From the NCBI GenBank assembly GCA_964017185.1, contig OZ024871.1:5701214-5765213 (forward strand): a stretch of 64,000 nucleotides of DNA. Direction: 5' to 3'. The notes beneath the pieces were generated by a model. The model worked only from the letters and a program-made list of their open reading frames with translations, ran no database searches and was not told the DNA's origin. Every line of letters begins with the position of its first letter. Positions within the stretch are counted from its first letter, which is position 1. The DNA comes from Rugalucina vietnamica. Lineage: Eukaryota > Mollusca > Bivalvia > Lucinida > Lucinidae. This document shows positions 30,366-42,113 of the stretch, in pieces. A program made the position numbers and the translations under genes.

Positions 30366-30509
30366 ATTGAAATTTAGATTTTAGCTTTCACTGGAAGATG
30401 ATAAACATTAGCTGTTTTAATGTCTCCGAGAAGCCCTTCGGGCTTCACAGACATTAAAACAGCCTAATGTTTTACATCATCCAGTGAAAGCTAAAATCTG
30501 AATTTCAAT
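30366..30509. repeat. Long foldback, about 65-bp arms, GCCCTTCGGGC tip
   Basis: The left arm, containing TTAGATTTTAGCTTTCACTGG and GCTGTTTTAATGTCT, is matched almost perfectly in reverse (AGACATTAAAACAGC, CCAGTGAAAGCTAAAATCT). The loop is a GC stem capped by TTCG. It may be a foldback transposon or a recent palindromic insertion. Confidence 0.85.
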
Positions 30510-30805
30510 CCTTAATTAACCCATCGACTTAATTCGTCTATCGTATGCATAACCAAATGCATGTCATACATTTTCTTGCAAAATAAACACAAAAATGTCA
30601 TGTTTTCAATTGATTTTGATGGAAATACGAATAATTTATATATAGTCAAATAGTCGCCATATTGATGTCGTCATAAATCGACTCTTACGCGGACGTAAGT
30701 GCGAGGAACAGGTTTAATGTTATGAATATACCCCATAGATAAGTGTATATAGGTCGTCATAAATCGTCATAAAAATCGCACGAGATTCCCATTCGACATG
30801 GACTA

Positions 30806-31036
30806 TGAATAAGTTTGGCTTTTAAACATTAATTATGCGCTTTGAAGTCCGCAACATGATTGCAGACTCTAGCAAACCTAATAAGTTGCGAAATAATTAC
30901 GCCAGAAGAAGCACGGCGAGGAACGTCACCATCCAAAAAAGGAGAGTTTCTTATATCAATATCAAAGTCATCGCTTTTACGATCAATTTTAGAAAAAACG
31001 AATCCATTTGCAATAGAAAGATGTAAGTCCAAAAAT
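30806..31036 (-). mobile_element. Penelope-like retroelement, copy F, second of three pieces
   Basis: An RT segment on the minus strand from LDLHLSIANGF to the NHVADFKAHN region. Its left boundary continues the reading of copy B. Its right boundary ends with AAAAT at 31032-31036, the duplicated target of the 30.66-kb element. The RT continues in copy I at 61703. Confidence 0.8.
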
Positions 31037-31054
31037 CACGGGTGGGCCTCAGGG

Positions 31055-31121
31055 GAGCTACCTCGAAAATGTATTAACACGAATTTGTTCCCACGCCACA
31101 CCCGGGAACTGTCGAGGTAGT
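31055..31121. mobile_element. 67-bp miniature insertion inside the left TIR
   Basis: The right TIR reads CAGGGGAAATCCCC without a break. The left one has 67 bp in between, with inverted ends GCTACCTCGA and TCGAGGTAGT. The paired TIR acts as an empty site. Confidence 0.5.
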
Positions 31122-31147
31122 GGAAATCCCCATATTTTGATAAACAG

Positions 31148-31153
31148 GTGAGA

Positions 31154-31215
<62 letters not shown>
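31148..31215. repeat. (TC)n followed by T homopolymer
   Basis: About 30 nt of CT dinucleotides followed by about 38 T. It lies within the left TIR; the right TIR has an unexpanded TTTGTTTTTCTTTC stretch at the same place. Confidence 0.9.
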
Positions 31216-31711
31216 CAAAGAACACATTATTTAGAAATCGGGCGATGCTATACCATGTAAGTATGGTTTAACCCTATGACTGCCACAGGGACACTTTTGG
31301 GCCACACATAAAGTTAAGATGACTGCCACGGGGCCACTTTTGAGCCACTAGTTTAAAAATGGATTCTGAGACTTGTACTGAGCAGAATGGCATGAATTTT
31401 AACTGTACCCTGAGAATAATCTTTTATGCAGAGGACACACTTTGAATTTTTCGATTTGGTTCATTGTGTTTTCTGTTATAGCCCAAAATCTGAGGGTACT
31501 GAAACGGAAATTTGCAGCCGGGAACCACTGGGAACCACGTTGTTTTCCACTTTAACGTCACAAATTCAATAACGTTTGGCAGCAAACGCAGATAACAACG
31601 TGCCACGTTGCGCGATTAACCGTGAACCGCACCGAACCGCTACGTTACAGATTTCATTAAAAAGACGACAATTTACACTGGAACTGAAACAGTTTTTTAA
31701 TCACATTAAAT

Positions 31712-32693
31712 TCAGTAAATTTTATCGTAGACACTATGAATTGATTTCCAAATATAATGTTGCGTTAAAGACGCTTTTAAGTGAGGGCCTTTCGGAACCT
31801 GAATTTTATGGTGACTTGGTTTACAAATTTAATAAACTTAAAGGAATTAACGATTTTTCTTTTCAGTTCAGAAAAATCATAACACGTTACAGACGTACAG
31901 GTTATAACTTGAATGTTATGCGACAGTCTGCATGCTTAGTTTTTAACCCAATCATGGTTGATAACTATGCTGCCTTCTTTAATTGCACGCCGGTGGGTTG
32001 GGCGTCAGACTCTTTGATGGCCCCGACTTAAATCTATTCATTTTAGTTGGTTGGGGCCGGAGCCTCTTGTCTGTTGCTTGGCCCACCGGGGTCCTTCTGG
32101 TGTTTTTCTTTTGCTCAGGAGTTAGTAGGTTATTCGGCGCCCAGGGATCTCCATCGTCGGGCAGCTTACTCAATCTGTGAGTCCTGGGTTTTGATTCATC
32201 AGGATGTTTATCATGATTTATTTGTTTGTTCTTGATTATTCATTGACTAGTTAGAGATTCACGACTAGGACCAAATAACTAACTAAATGTTATGAACCAA
32301 TGCAGAAGCTGAGGGTGAGGTTAGGTACCTGTAAAACCGGTTTAAGCCCGCCAGTAACTTTGTGTTATAACTTTGTGTTACTGATCGTTCCAAGTCGATA
32401 CTTCTGTAGTGTTTTTTTTTTTTTTTTTTTTTTTTTTGTTTTATGTCTTGGTGTTTAAAATTTTTTGTGCTGTTGGCGCCTTATGTATGCTTTCATATTT
32501 TTAGTTAAGTTAAGGTAACTGAGTGGCCACCTATTGGGAAAATAGCTGCTCATTCGGCTTACGATATGTTTCATGGTATAAAGTACCTGATATGATTGTT
32601 AGTTTGTTTTTTTCCCACCTCGGTTTTTGGAGTGGGAAACTTTTTTCTGATTGCGCCTTTTCCTGATCTTTGCCTACTTGTACCTTTTTAAAA
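31712..32693 (+). mobile_element. Penelope-like retroelement, copy G (5'-truncated)
   Basis: A plus-strand copy. Its RT C-terminus is open from KFSKFYRRHYELISK to FNCTPVGWASDSLMAPT (31712-32031), then the full 3' untranslated region runs to 32693. Codons upstream of 31712 in the same open frame are unrelated flank. A 29-nt T run (32408-32436) lies within the untranslated region. It is close in sequence to copies A and H. Confidence 0.85.
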
Positions 32694-32984
32694 GGGGTAT
32701 CGAGTCAATAGAAGAGTCCTGCAAGAATCTTTCATGAAATGTTATGTTAAAATCCGAAAACATGTATAGCAAACAGACTGTTTTTCTAAAGTTGAGTAAA
32801 ACCCATAGTAAGTCTACGGATTTCGGAAAATTTATAACACGAAGTGCGTGTACATATCTCATTGACCCATGATCAGAATGTCATTACTGAAAGCGGCTAT
32901 TACAACTTGTCTGCCGGCACGGTAAAAGAAATCGCGCAATATAAATTGAGTCACGGCGCGAGAAAAATCGATATTCGGGGTTTC

Positions 32985-33175
32985 CGATCGGATCTGACAC
33001 AAACCGGCCTGTGCAGCTACAGCTTGAAATTTCGAAGTAGGAAGAAGAATTGTACCATAAGTGTAGCGAAAACAAAAGCGCTGATTATCTGTGCAGTTAC
33101 TGCACAGCTGATCTGCGCCTTTGTTTTCGCATACTTTTAGGCAAAAGTCCGTTGTTCTCATAACGCGGCTCATAT
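32985..33175 (+). mobile_element. Short interspersed repeat or MITE, copy 2
   Basis: The same family as 23785-23950. Shared words are GCGAAAACAAAAGCGCTGAT, CAGTTACTGCACAGCTGATC, TTTTCGCATAC and TCATAACGCGGCTC. The inner GTGCAGTTACTGCAC is a perfect palindrome. Confidence 0.55.
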
Positions 33176-33222
33176 TATTGCTATAGTTTTCTTCAAACGT
33201 GTCTTATTTTATACGTACATAC

Positions 33223-34380
33223 ATGATTCCTGTGTAAGTTATAACACCCTGTCCAACGTTGACGACGGAGAAACGGTCCCAACATCGGTTACTACGGTGT
33301 TTTCGCTACAAAATTTGATGGATGCGAATAATTTTTTTGTTTTCTTCAATGCTATATAAACGTTTGCGATGAAGTAAAAAGTGCATCTAAAGGATAATTA
33401 ACTTGACTTTTTATTTCTGCTTGAATGTAAAGCTGCTGTTGTATAATTTCTCCAAACATTCGATCCGAAGTTGATAAACAAGGTTCGGCCAAGGTCTGTT
33501 CGGCCGATTTCTACAGAAACTGTTCGTATTTTCCAAAATACGCACAAAATGTAAGCAAACGAGCATTTTGCAATGACTTGTAGGCAAGATTAAAGGACGT
33601 TTGCAGTGTTCTCGATAGATTTTCCCCCGAAAATGGCACAGGAAGAATTTTATGGCAAAAAGAAAAAACAACGCCGGTTACAACGGTGCCAGAATTACCT
33701 GAGTTAAGATAAGATAAGATAAGATAAACTTTATTTAACGTCGGCATTCAATATAAACATACAAACATTAGCCGTCAAGGCTATTTTACCGACAAACAAA
33801 AATACAAAACTGTACAAGTATAATAAACATTACAGGTTAGAAAGTATATCACAGATTTTATACAAATAAAAACATATAGTACAGGTTTGAAAATTAAAAC
33901 TTTTAAAATACATATATGAGTATGACTAGTAAAATCATAATATATTAGTAAAAAGTTTGACTTAGTATATTAGTATAATAGCCTACTGATTAGTTATATA
34001 AATCCATTTTCGCAATCTATCTAATAGGAGGGGTCGAAAAGCGAAAAGAATTATGGGCCAGATGCAGCGAGAGGGGGGGGGGGGTCAAGGGTCTCTTGCA
34101 GCCTCAACAGCTAATCACGAGAGTCTCGACACGAAACCGAAAAGGAAAGTCTAGGTAGAGAGCAAATAAGACCAGCACATTTAATTCAGATAGATGGGCA
34201 TTCTAGCTTTACAAGATGCGTATTTTTGTTACTAATAATACCTCTTTCATGTAGTTTCGGGTACTATACGTTCATTGGCATGGACATCAACCCTAAAATG
34301 AAGAGATTCTAATGAAACAGTTCCGTATTGTTATGAGATAGAAGTGGTTCCAATAGGAAAACAGGGCTTGCCCGTGACTC
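33223..34380 (+). repeat. Long dispersed repeat, left copy, with an insertion
   Basis: 33223-33705 and 34186-34380 match, in reverse order and orientation, 38380-39075 with roughly 85-90% identity by eye. Shared landmarks are TCCAACGTTGACGACGG, CGGTTACTACGGTG, TATAAACGTTTGCGATGAAG and TGGGCATTCTAGCTTTACAA. The middle part (33706-34185) is missing from the other copy. Confidence 0.8.
33706..34185 (-). mobile_element. LINE 3' end inserted in the long repeat (filled site)
   Basis: Read on the minus strand this ends ...CGTTAAATAAAGTTTATCTTATCTTATC, a typical non-LTR retrotransposon 3' end with a pentamer (TTATC) repeat. The partner repeat at 38590-38620 lacks it, so the boundaries are those of an insertion. 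The 480 bp contain no coding part, so the copy is heavily 5'-truncated. Confidence 0.65.
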
Positions 34381-34547
34381 ACCAATTGCACGTAATTATA
34401 CTTTGAGGTACCTTGGTATTATAAGTTTCACCAATCTTTCTGCAACCCTTTTAAATTGAAGTACTTTCTTGCTTGTACTTACTTACTCGCTCAAAGACTC
34501 TATGACTGACTCATGCATTCGAAAGTTTCGAGTCGAAACATTATCCA

Positions 34548-34548
<1 letters not shown>

Positions 34549-34610
<62 letters not shown>

Positions 34611-34618
34611 TAATAATA
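34549..34618. repeat. (AAT)n microsatellite
   Basis: About 23 AAT/ATA units with one interruption near the end. It is directly adjacent to a foldback at 34619. Confidence 0.95.
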
Positions 34619-34742
34619 GGTTATTGAATGAATGTCGAAAACTATTCTGAACGAGTTCATATGGCGAGGACGCACGAGCTTGCGAGTGAATCTCAGCCAT
34701 ATGAACGAGCTCCGAATATTTTACAATTTTCATTCAATAACA
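34619..34742. repeat. Foldback with about 55-bp arms
   Basis: GTTATTGAATGAA...GAACGAGTTCATATGGC on the left pairs with GCCATATGAACGAGCTC...TTCATTCAATAAC on the right. The loop contains GCACGAGCTTGCGAG, itself partly palindromic. Confidence 0.8.
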
Positions 34743-35587
34743 TTTTCATTACATGTAGATACCCTAAAGTACGCAATGGAAGGTTTGTAAATGCTTATTC
34801 CTGGCATCTCCAGTCCTAACAGACATTTCATTTGGCCACATTTCATGTAAAAAGGTATCGTTTCTAATGACTTATTACCATATTGCAACACACGCAGAGC
34901 TTCGCCTTTGTGTACGCGAGAACCGTGACGTTGCAGTAAAATTGATGACGTTGACGTGACTCTTGGACGTCGTCGGAAATTTCATGAACATAGTTAGAAA
35001 TTTGGAGTACAAACACTTTCAAATTATTGTTCTTCCAAAATTTGAGGTATTTGTCCAGAAATGAAGTTTTGTGTATTTATTGTGCGAGGAAATCTGTATT
35101 TGTTTTCTTTCGTTTAGTTGAAGTGGAAATGGAAAATGGTTGCCAGATATTTTTTTTCAATGGCGACCTACTGTACTATCGAAAGTAGTCCCTCCGGGAA
35201 CTTGCTTCGTTAGACCCGTACAAACTATTGAATATGACATAAGTTTCTAGACTATTGAATATGGAAAATTCTAACACACCTCGCTTATATAGCCAATGGT
35301 TAAAAAAAAACGTTATATTGTGCAACTATTTTACTGGGCGAATAAGCGTGACTTTAATTTACAACGTTTTTACGCCATTTTGGTTAGATTATGACCACAG
35401 CTATCTCATAAGTCACGTTACCTTGACGTTAGACGTTGTAACGTCATTTCAACGCGTTATGAACGTCACAAACATGTGTAGACATTTGCGGTCACGTCAA
35501 AAGTTTAGCGGAATTTCATCAGTGCAATGGTCGTACTGAAGGTTTAAAATGATTTTATTTTGTTTATTGCGTGTAAGAATCGAAAAA

Positions 35588-35747
35588 GATCAGCTCTAGT
35601 GCGTGAATTGTTGAGTAATAATTCACTGTTTGTCAGTCAGTTGTACGCAGATAAATCACTCGCGCTGCGCGCTCGTGATTTGATCTGCCTTACAACTGAC
35701 CTCCAAACAGTGAACTATTACACAACAACTCACTGCTAGAGCTGATC
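35588..35747. repeat. Foldback with about 70-bp arms and GCGC-rich tip
   Basis: GATCAGCTCTAGTG...AACTGACTGAC-type left arm pairs with the right arm ending CACTGCTAGAGCTGATC. The tip is CTCGCGCTGCGCGCTCG. It is organised like the foldback at 30366-30509. Confidence 0.85.
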
Positions 35748-36611
35748 TATTACTTAAATATTCAATATTTTCAGCAAATGTCAAGTGAACGGAGTAATTT
35801 CTTCGGTATAAATATAATATGATATATACATGTATGCTGTGTTGGAGCAAAAAAAAAATGGATTTTTCAAATGGCACCCCAATCTAGAATAGCAGTCCCA
35901 CAAAATGTCAAAGCCCTTCCCAATCTGGCCACAACAGTTGCTGTTGACTGGAACGTCAAATCAAGAACAAACATACAAACAAATAATTTATCTCCCCCTC
36001 AGTGACATCATACATGCACTTTATGTTAACCGTATATTGCCTCATATAGTTATTTGGAATGCTATACCCGAAATACGCTAAATAATCAAATTGATACGTA
36101 GGCCCCTATATGTTTATTTATTTTTTTTGTCAGAAAATGGAATGTCACGTCTGTGGAAAAAAATCCCAACCAAACAAGATCTTTTCTATGGGGAGAAGAT
36201 TATCTTTTCAGCAGATACTGGACTTCTTAGTTCAATTGGAGCTCGGTCTTCAATGAAAGTCTCTAAGGTTCGCGGTTGAAACGAATGTGGACCTTTTTTA
36301 TTTTATTCTTTGATTTATTAAAAGGCCAATGATGACTCCTTTCGCATCCTCCACTTATATTGTCTTATTCTGCAAGAAACAATTCGATACTTTGCCATTT
36401 GGATAATACTAGTCTTTGTGTTGACTTACAAATTTACAGTAATTCTCTTTGTTGCCAAATCTAAAGGGTCACTCATGAGGCTTGAGTATCCGAAACCGCG
36501 GTATGACCCATCCCTTTCTCATTAATATGTTCACTGCTCTTAAATGATCTGTTTTAATCATTGATTGTCAATAAGCCAGACAAAGAAGTTATTTTTCTAG
36601 ATGGCTTATGC

Positions 36612-38066
36612 ATTTTTAAAAAGGTACAAGTAGGCAAAGATCAGGAAAAGGCGCAATCAGAAAGAGATTCCCACTCCAAAAACCGAGGTGGGAAAAAACC
36701 AAACTAACAATCAGGCTATTATACCATGAAACATATCGTAAGCCGAATGAGCAGCTATTTTCCCAATAGGTGGCCACTCAGTTACCTTTACTTAACTAAA
36801 AATATGAAAACATACATAAGGCGCCAACAGCACAAAAAAATTAAAAAACCAAGACATAAAACAAAAAGAACCACCACAAAAGTATCGCCTTGGAACGATC
36901 AGTAACACAAAGTTACTGGCGGGCTTAAACCGGTTTTACAGGATCCTAACCTCACCCTCAGCTTCTGCAGTGGTTCATAACATTTAGTAAGTTCTTCGGT
37001 CCTCGTGGTGAATCTCTAACTATTCAATGAATCATCAAGGACAAACAAATAAATCATGATAAACATCCTGATGAATCAAAAACAAGGACTCACAGATTGA
37101 GTAAGCTGCCCGACGATGGAGATCCCTGGGCGCCGAATAACCTACTAACTCAGGAGCAAAAGAAAATCACCTGTTGAACCTCGGTGGGCCAAGCAACAGA
37201 CAAGAAGCTCCGGCCCCAACCAACTAAAATGAATAGCTTTAAGTCGGGGCCATCATAGAGTCTGACGCCCTACCCACCGGCGTGCAATTAAAGAAGGCAG
37301 CATAGTTATCAACCATGATTGGGTTAAAAACTAAGCATGCAGACTGTCGCATAACATTCAAGTTATAACCTATACGTCTGTAACGTGTTATGATTTTTCT
37401 GAACTGAAAAGAAAACTCATTAATTCCTATAAGTTTCTTAAATTTGTAAACTAAGTCACCATAAAATTCAGGTTCCGAAAGGCCCTCACTTAAAAGCGTC
37501 TTTAATCCAACATTATATTTGGAAATCAATTCACAGTGTCTACGATAAAATTTAGAAAAGGTTTTTCGAAGTTTATGATACCGATAGCCCTGTTGGAGAA
37601 GTTTTGCCGTTAAACATTTATTTCGAGCGTTGAAGTCTGAAACATAATTGCAGACTCTAGCAAACCTAATAAGTTGCGAAATGTAAACACCATAAGAAGC
37701 ACGATGAGGAACGTCACCATCCAAGAAAGGAAAATTTACTATATCAAAATCAAAGTCATCGCGCTTATCATAAATTTTAGAAGAAACAAATCCATTTGCA
37801 ACAGAAAGATGTAGATCTAAAAAGGGGGCTTTGGTATCTGAGATATTGGCTTTGTTCAACTGAAGTTCAGGTGGATAAATTTGATTGACCATACCTTCAA
37901 AATAAGGGTTGTCAATGTTCAAAAGGTTATCGAGGTACCTAAATGTGGAATTAAAAGCCTCGATAACATCAGCTTGATTATCATGGTTAAGAGAATCCAT
38001 GAAATCTCTTTCGTAGCAGTATAAAAATAAATCAGCTACAAGAGGTGCGCAATTTGTACCCATCGG

Positions 38067-38109
<43 letters not shown>

Positions 38110-38149
38110 TTAAGAGTTTGTCTGTATAACTTGGTCCCAAAGTCTTTTT
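36612..38149 (-). mobile_element. Penelope-like retroelement, copy H
   Basis: A minus-strand copy with a complete 3' untranslated region (36612-37238) and 274 open RT codons (37239-38063) from GTNCAPLVADLFLYCYERDF to SDSMMAPT. At 38069 the RT is interrupted by a 40-nt T run. A 27-nt RT remnant (GTCTGTATAACTTGGTCCC) follows at 38118 before the copy ends. It is nearly identical to copy A, so it is young; only the T run breaks it. Confidence 0.85.
38069..38108. repeat. 40-nt T homopolymer within the RT
   Basis: The run starts exactly inside the GIP codons of RT motif B (GGAATT followed by T) and replaces a short RT segment. It is either an insertion or an assembly join. Confidence 0.9.
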
Positions 38150-38222
38150 AAAAACACTAATTCATGGGAGAAAATTGGGTTGATCAGAGGAACGTTTTTT
38201 TTTTTCCAGAACAGTAAGATAT

Positions 38223-38223
<1 letters not shown>

Positions 38224-38285
<62 letters not shown>
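38224..38285. repeat. 62-nt T homopolymer
   Basis: An unbroken T run of this length is unusual in a genome and is a likely place for sequencing or assembly error. It lies between copy H and the right long-repeat copy. Confidence 0.9.
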
Positions 38286-38288
<3 letters not shown>

Positions 38289-38379
38289 AAGAGTTGTTAG
38301 AAACATCTTAATCTTAATGAGTCAGTTCTGAAGTAAGAAAAAATACGAAGAAGTTTAATTAGAAATGAGTAGTTCTTAT

Positions 38380-39075
38380 ACGGCTAACAGCAACCTTTTC
38401 TACAATGAGAGACGATCTATCTTATTACAATACCAGAATACGGAACCGTTTCATAAAAAAACAAAACTCTTCACTATAGACTTGATGTCCATGCCAATGA
38501 ACGAAAAGTTCCCGAAACCTACATGAAAGAGGTATGTAGGCAGAAGCAGGGCACGAATAAGTAACACAATCCGCATCTTGTAAAGCTAGAATGCCCATCT
38601 ATCCAACAATCCAGGTAATTCTTGTACCATAGTAACCGGCGTTGTTTTTTCTTTTTGCCATAAAATTCTTCCTGTGTATTTTTTTGGAGAAAATCTATCG
38701 AGAACGATGCAAACGTCCCATAATCGTGCCTACAAGTAATTGCAAGATGCTCGTTTGCTTACATTTTGTGCGTATTTTGGAAAATACGAACAGTTTCTGT
38801 AGAAATCGGCCGAATAGACCTTGGCCAAACCTTGTTTACCAACTTCGGATCGAATGTTTGGAGAAATTATACAACAACAGCTTTTCATTCAAGCAAAAAT
38901 AAAAAGTCAAGTTAATTATCCATTAGATGCGCTTTTTACTTCATCGCAAACGTTTATATAGCATTGAAGAAAACAAGAAATTTATTCGCATCCATCAAGC
39001 ACCGTAGTAACCGGTGTCGGGACCGTTTCACCGTCGTCAACGTTGGACAGGTTGTATAAGTCATCATGTTTTATT
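38380..39075 (-). repeat. Long dispersed repeat, right copy (empty site)
   Basis: The inverted partner of 33223-34380, without the LINE insertion: the empty site reads CATCTATCCAACAATCCAGG then TAATTC near 38598-38623. The two copies are about 4 kb apart and could form a hairpin-like structure. Confidence 0.8.
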
Positions 39076-40641
39076 GCATCGCAGTTTTGTTTATTCATTT
39101 TTTACTATAATGCAACAGAATACACGTGGTTTAATCCTTGCACGTGTATGCGTCCCGATGGCTTCTGAATAAAAAAGTATCTTCATAAATACTGTAGCAC
39201 CAATATACAAACAGACCCTGTTTCGTACAGACCCATATCAGACAACTGTTTTCATATAATCGCAACGAAACGTAAGTCATTCAGTGTACATCTTTGTTTA
39301 TTGTTGGTTTAACGTCCCAGTCAACAGCTTTGGTCATGTCAGGACATTATCTCTATTTTATGGGACTTTTACCCAACATAAAGATGGCATAGCATTAAAA
39401 ATAATGTAATTGCCCAAGTAAATAACTAAACCTTATAGTTATACATGTATGTATTATTATTATGTGTGCATGTATGTTTTAACTTAACCAATTTTTCTGG
39501 ACCGACTAGGATGTTTTAAGTGCCGGTTCACATAAAAATCAGGCAAAATTGAAAATTCACTCCACATCGAGGTAACTTAACAGATTTTGATGAAATTTAT
39601 TTTATATGAAGGCCGTAATGGTAGTATTTGACCTCTGAAATATTTTTGAAAATTGTCCAGCAGTCGTAGAGAAAATTACGATTGAAGTTTTAAACACATT
39701 TTTACAAGTTTGGCTTGAAGTCTATGGAAAAATGTCGTCAATTTTCAAGTCAAATTTTGGTCACTTCAGTAGACGAGTTTCGATACATAATATACATGAA
39801 AATGCAGCTTAACCTCTCTTCTACACTTTCCAAAAATAAAACACGTTGCCAAATCACTTTTGAAGCCGTATTTTGTACATGTTTACGCCTAGGTATTTCT
39901 TACAGTGCTGGTGTCCCGTTTAGCAATAGAATTTCTTCTTGAAGCCGGTAACCAAACCGCGCGACGTTGCTAAAACAAAGCGTCATGTGACAAATATCAT
40001 GTGACAATACTTTTTGAAGAAAAAACATGAAATTCTTGTGTTTTTAAGAAGCTACGAAGTAAAAAGAAGGGAAAGATGGAACGCATTTGACGTCACAAGA
40101 CGTTAGATTAGTATGACGTGACGTCAGTCGCCACGTGCTTTCATCCTCACGTGCCCAGTCGCGTGGACCCTTAATTGACAATTAAGACACGTTAAACGTC
40201 GTCTTCTTAGAAATAAAATGCAAATTTGAACATGCAACAATGTGGGAATTACGTCTTCCATTAAAACACGAATTATTCCTTTCGTCAGCGTGATATTTCA
40301 GTACACTGAAGTTAACCCAAGACGGACGTTCTAATATTTTAAAAATAAACAATAGACGTAATAGAAAGTGGCCGTTTTACGTCATGCCGGGCTGAACGGT
40401 CCAAACGCTCCTTCACTAGGATGTTAAAATTAATCATGTAAAATCATGAATATATATATAGTAGCAAAAATAAACTGTATTGTCATGCTAGAATTACATG
40501 TACTTAGAATTGTAATTGATATTTTCAATTGTAAACGCGTAAATCACTTTTAAACCATTAAACGTATACTTGAAAAATAAATTGATTGATTTTAATCTAT
40601 AAAATACAATAAAATTAATCAAAATTTGTTCATATTCTTGA

Positions 40642-40676
<35 letters not shown>

Positions 40677-41441
40677 TTTTAAGTAACTTCCCTTGAAATC
40701 TATCATAAAGATAATGCTTTAGTAAAAGTAGTACGCATTTTTGACTTAAAGTTTCCAGTCTATCGTATATATAACTCCACCTCCACCTTTGGATTTGTAT
40801 TCCATTAGTGTCATGACAGCTTAGGTCGTGACATGGGTTAAAAGACTTATCCGAAAGACTGAAGAAGAGCGGGGTAGAACCTGCAATCCACGATTCACAC
40901 GACCATTCGGTCGCGAACATGAGGCTGTAACGGCGTGGAACGGAGTCGGCTCCGCCTCACTGAATTCCATTCAAGAACACCCTGAGTAGTTAACTGTCAT
41001 AAAAGCAACGTGTATAGACATTAACCCCAACATAAAACGGTATATTTGACGATCACAGACACAGGTAAGTGTTGGATGTTGAATGATATATGCTGCTGGT
41101 CAACGAATACCATGCACATTAGGCCTAGACGTTACTATGTCGTAACATACATCATAACAAGAGAGTCGCACGCCGGTCACGGTTTGCAGCCTCGGAGAAC
41201 GGGTAAAAAACAGTCGCATTCCGTTGCGGGGCAGTCGATAATGTGAATCGCGACCTGTCGTAAGAGATCGCACATAAATTACAAGACAGTCTTTCGACTT
41301 GCAATATTTGCAATGCATCTGTGCCGATACGAGTACAAATTGCAAATTCGCCAAATGACAATGCTTATGTGACGAGCTTCTAACGTGTCTCTCGTTGAAC
41401 TTGCTTTGATCGTTGTTGTTGCTGTTTTTTTTTTTTTTTTT

Positions 41442-41472
<31 letters not shown>

Positions 41473-41776
41473 CCAGTGTATCACTCACTGGTCTTCATGT
41501 CTTTTTGTTTGTGGTTTGAATCCATTCCTGGGTCCTCCTCAATGCCTTGGTTAAATTTGTCCTGATCATCGTGCGATTTTTGGTCTGCTATTTTCGACAT
41601 CGTAGGTGATCACGGGCATGTTTAGATTCATACAGGCTCATACAGGCATCGTGCGATTTCTTGCTATGACTTTCGTCCACGTTCTGAGTGAAAGCCATAT
41701 GGAGATCGTTGGAAGATGTCCATGACTAATCCCTACGATTTCTGACTGAGCCTTTTCGGTCTCCTGACGATCACTG
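39076..41776. other. Non-coding stretch with T runs
   Basis: No gene is recognised. It contains a reversed SINE-tail-like sequence (39302-39335, GTTTAACGTCCCAGTCAACAGC), a T run at 40644-40675, and a broken T run at 41425-41472. Short frames here are not supported by any family motif. Confidence 0.5.
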
Positions 41777-42113
41777 TACGAGCCCCGCCCATTGGGGCCC
41801 GTAGAAAAAGATGGGCTTCTGGTGCCTCCAGGCAAAGCTTTTACACTGCTGACTGTATGACTATCTTTATATTACTGGTTAACCGCTCAGAAGAGCCTAC
41901 CCAGGAAAAGTGGTTTCAAGTCAAAGCATCCACACCTACGCTCTGTACGGGCCCCGCCCACTGGGGTCCGAAGAAATAGATGGGGTTCTTGTGCCTCAAG
42001 GCAAAGCTTTTACACTGCTGACTGTATGACTATGTTATTACTGGTTAACCGCTCAGGATGAGCCTACCCAGGACAAGTGGTTTCAAGTCAAAGCATCCAC
42101 ACATACGCTCGTA
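41777..42113 (+). repeat. Two-copy tandem duplication, 169-bp period
   Basis: Each unit runs from TACGRGCCCCGCCCAYTGGGG through GGCAAAGCTTTTACACTGC to AAAGCATCCACAC. The two copies differ at about a dozen positions. Related single segments occur inverted at 45590-45712 and at the window end (63940-64000). Confidence 0.85.

Larger units (their letters stand above)
25066..30803. mobile_element. 5.74-kb TIR element with TA target duplication, nested in a Penelope-like copy
   Basis: The left end GTTAATGTCGAATGGG and the right end (reverse complement GTCCATGTCGAATGGG) start inverted repeats about 165 bp long. They share further blocks such as TTATGACGACC and CGATTTATGACG-like words. TA flanks both sides (25064-25065 and 30804-30805), and Penelope-like sequence continues across the element. 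No transposase was found; inside are other insertions. A TA duplication suggests a Tc1/mariner-like or another TA-using superfamily, but long TIRs and size leave this open. Confidence 0.7.

Noticed and set aside
31576..31711. Unique N-terminal domain fused to Penelope-like RT in copy G
   Set aside because: The open frame is accidental; the sequence upstream of 31712 has no similarity to other copies and marks 5' truncation.
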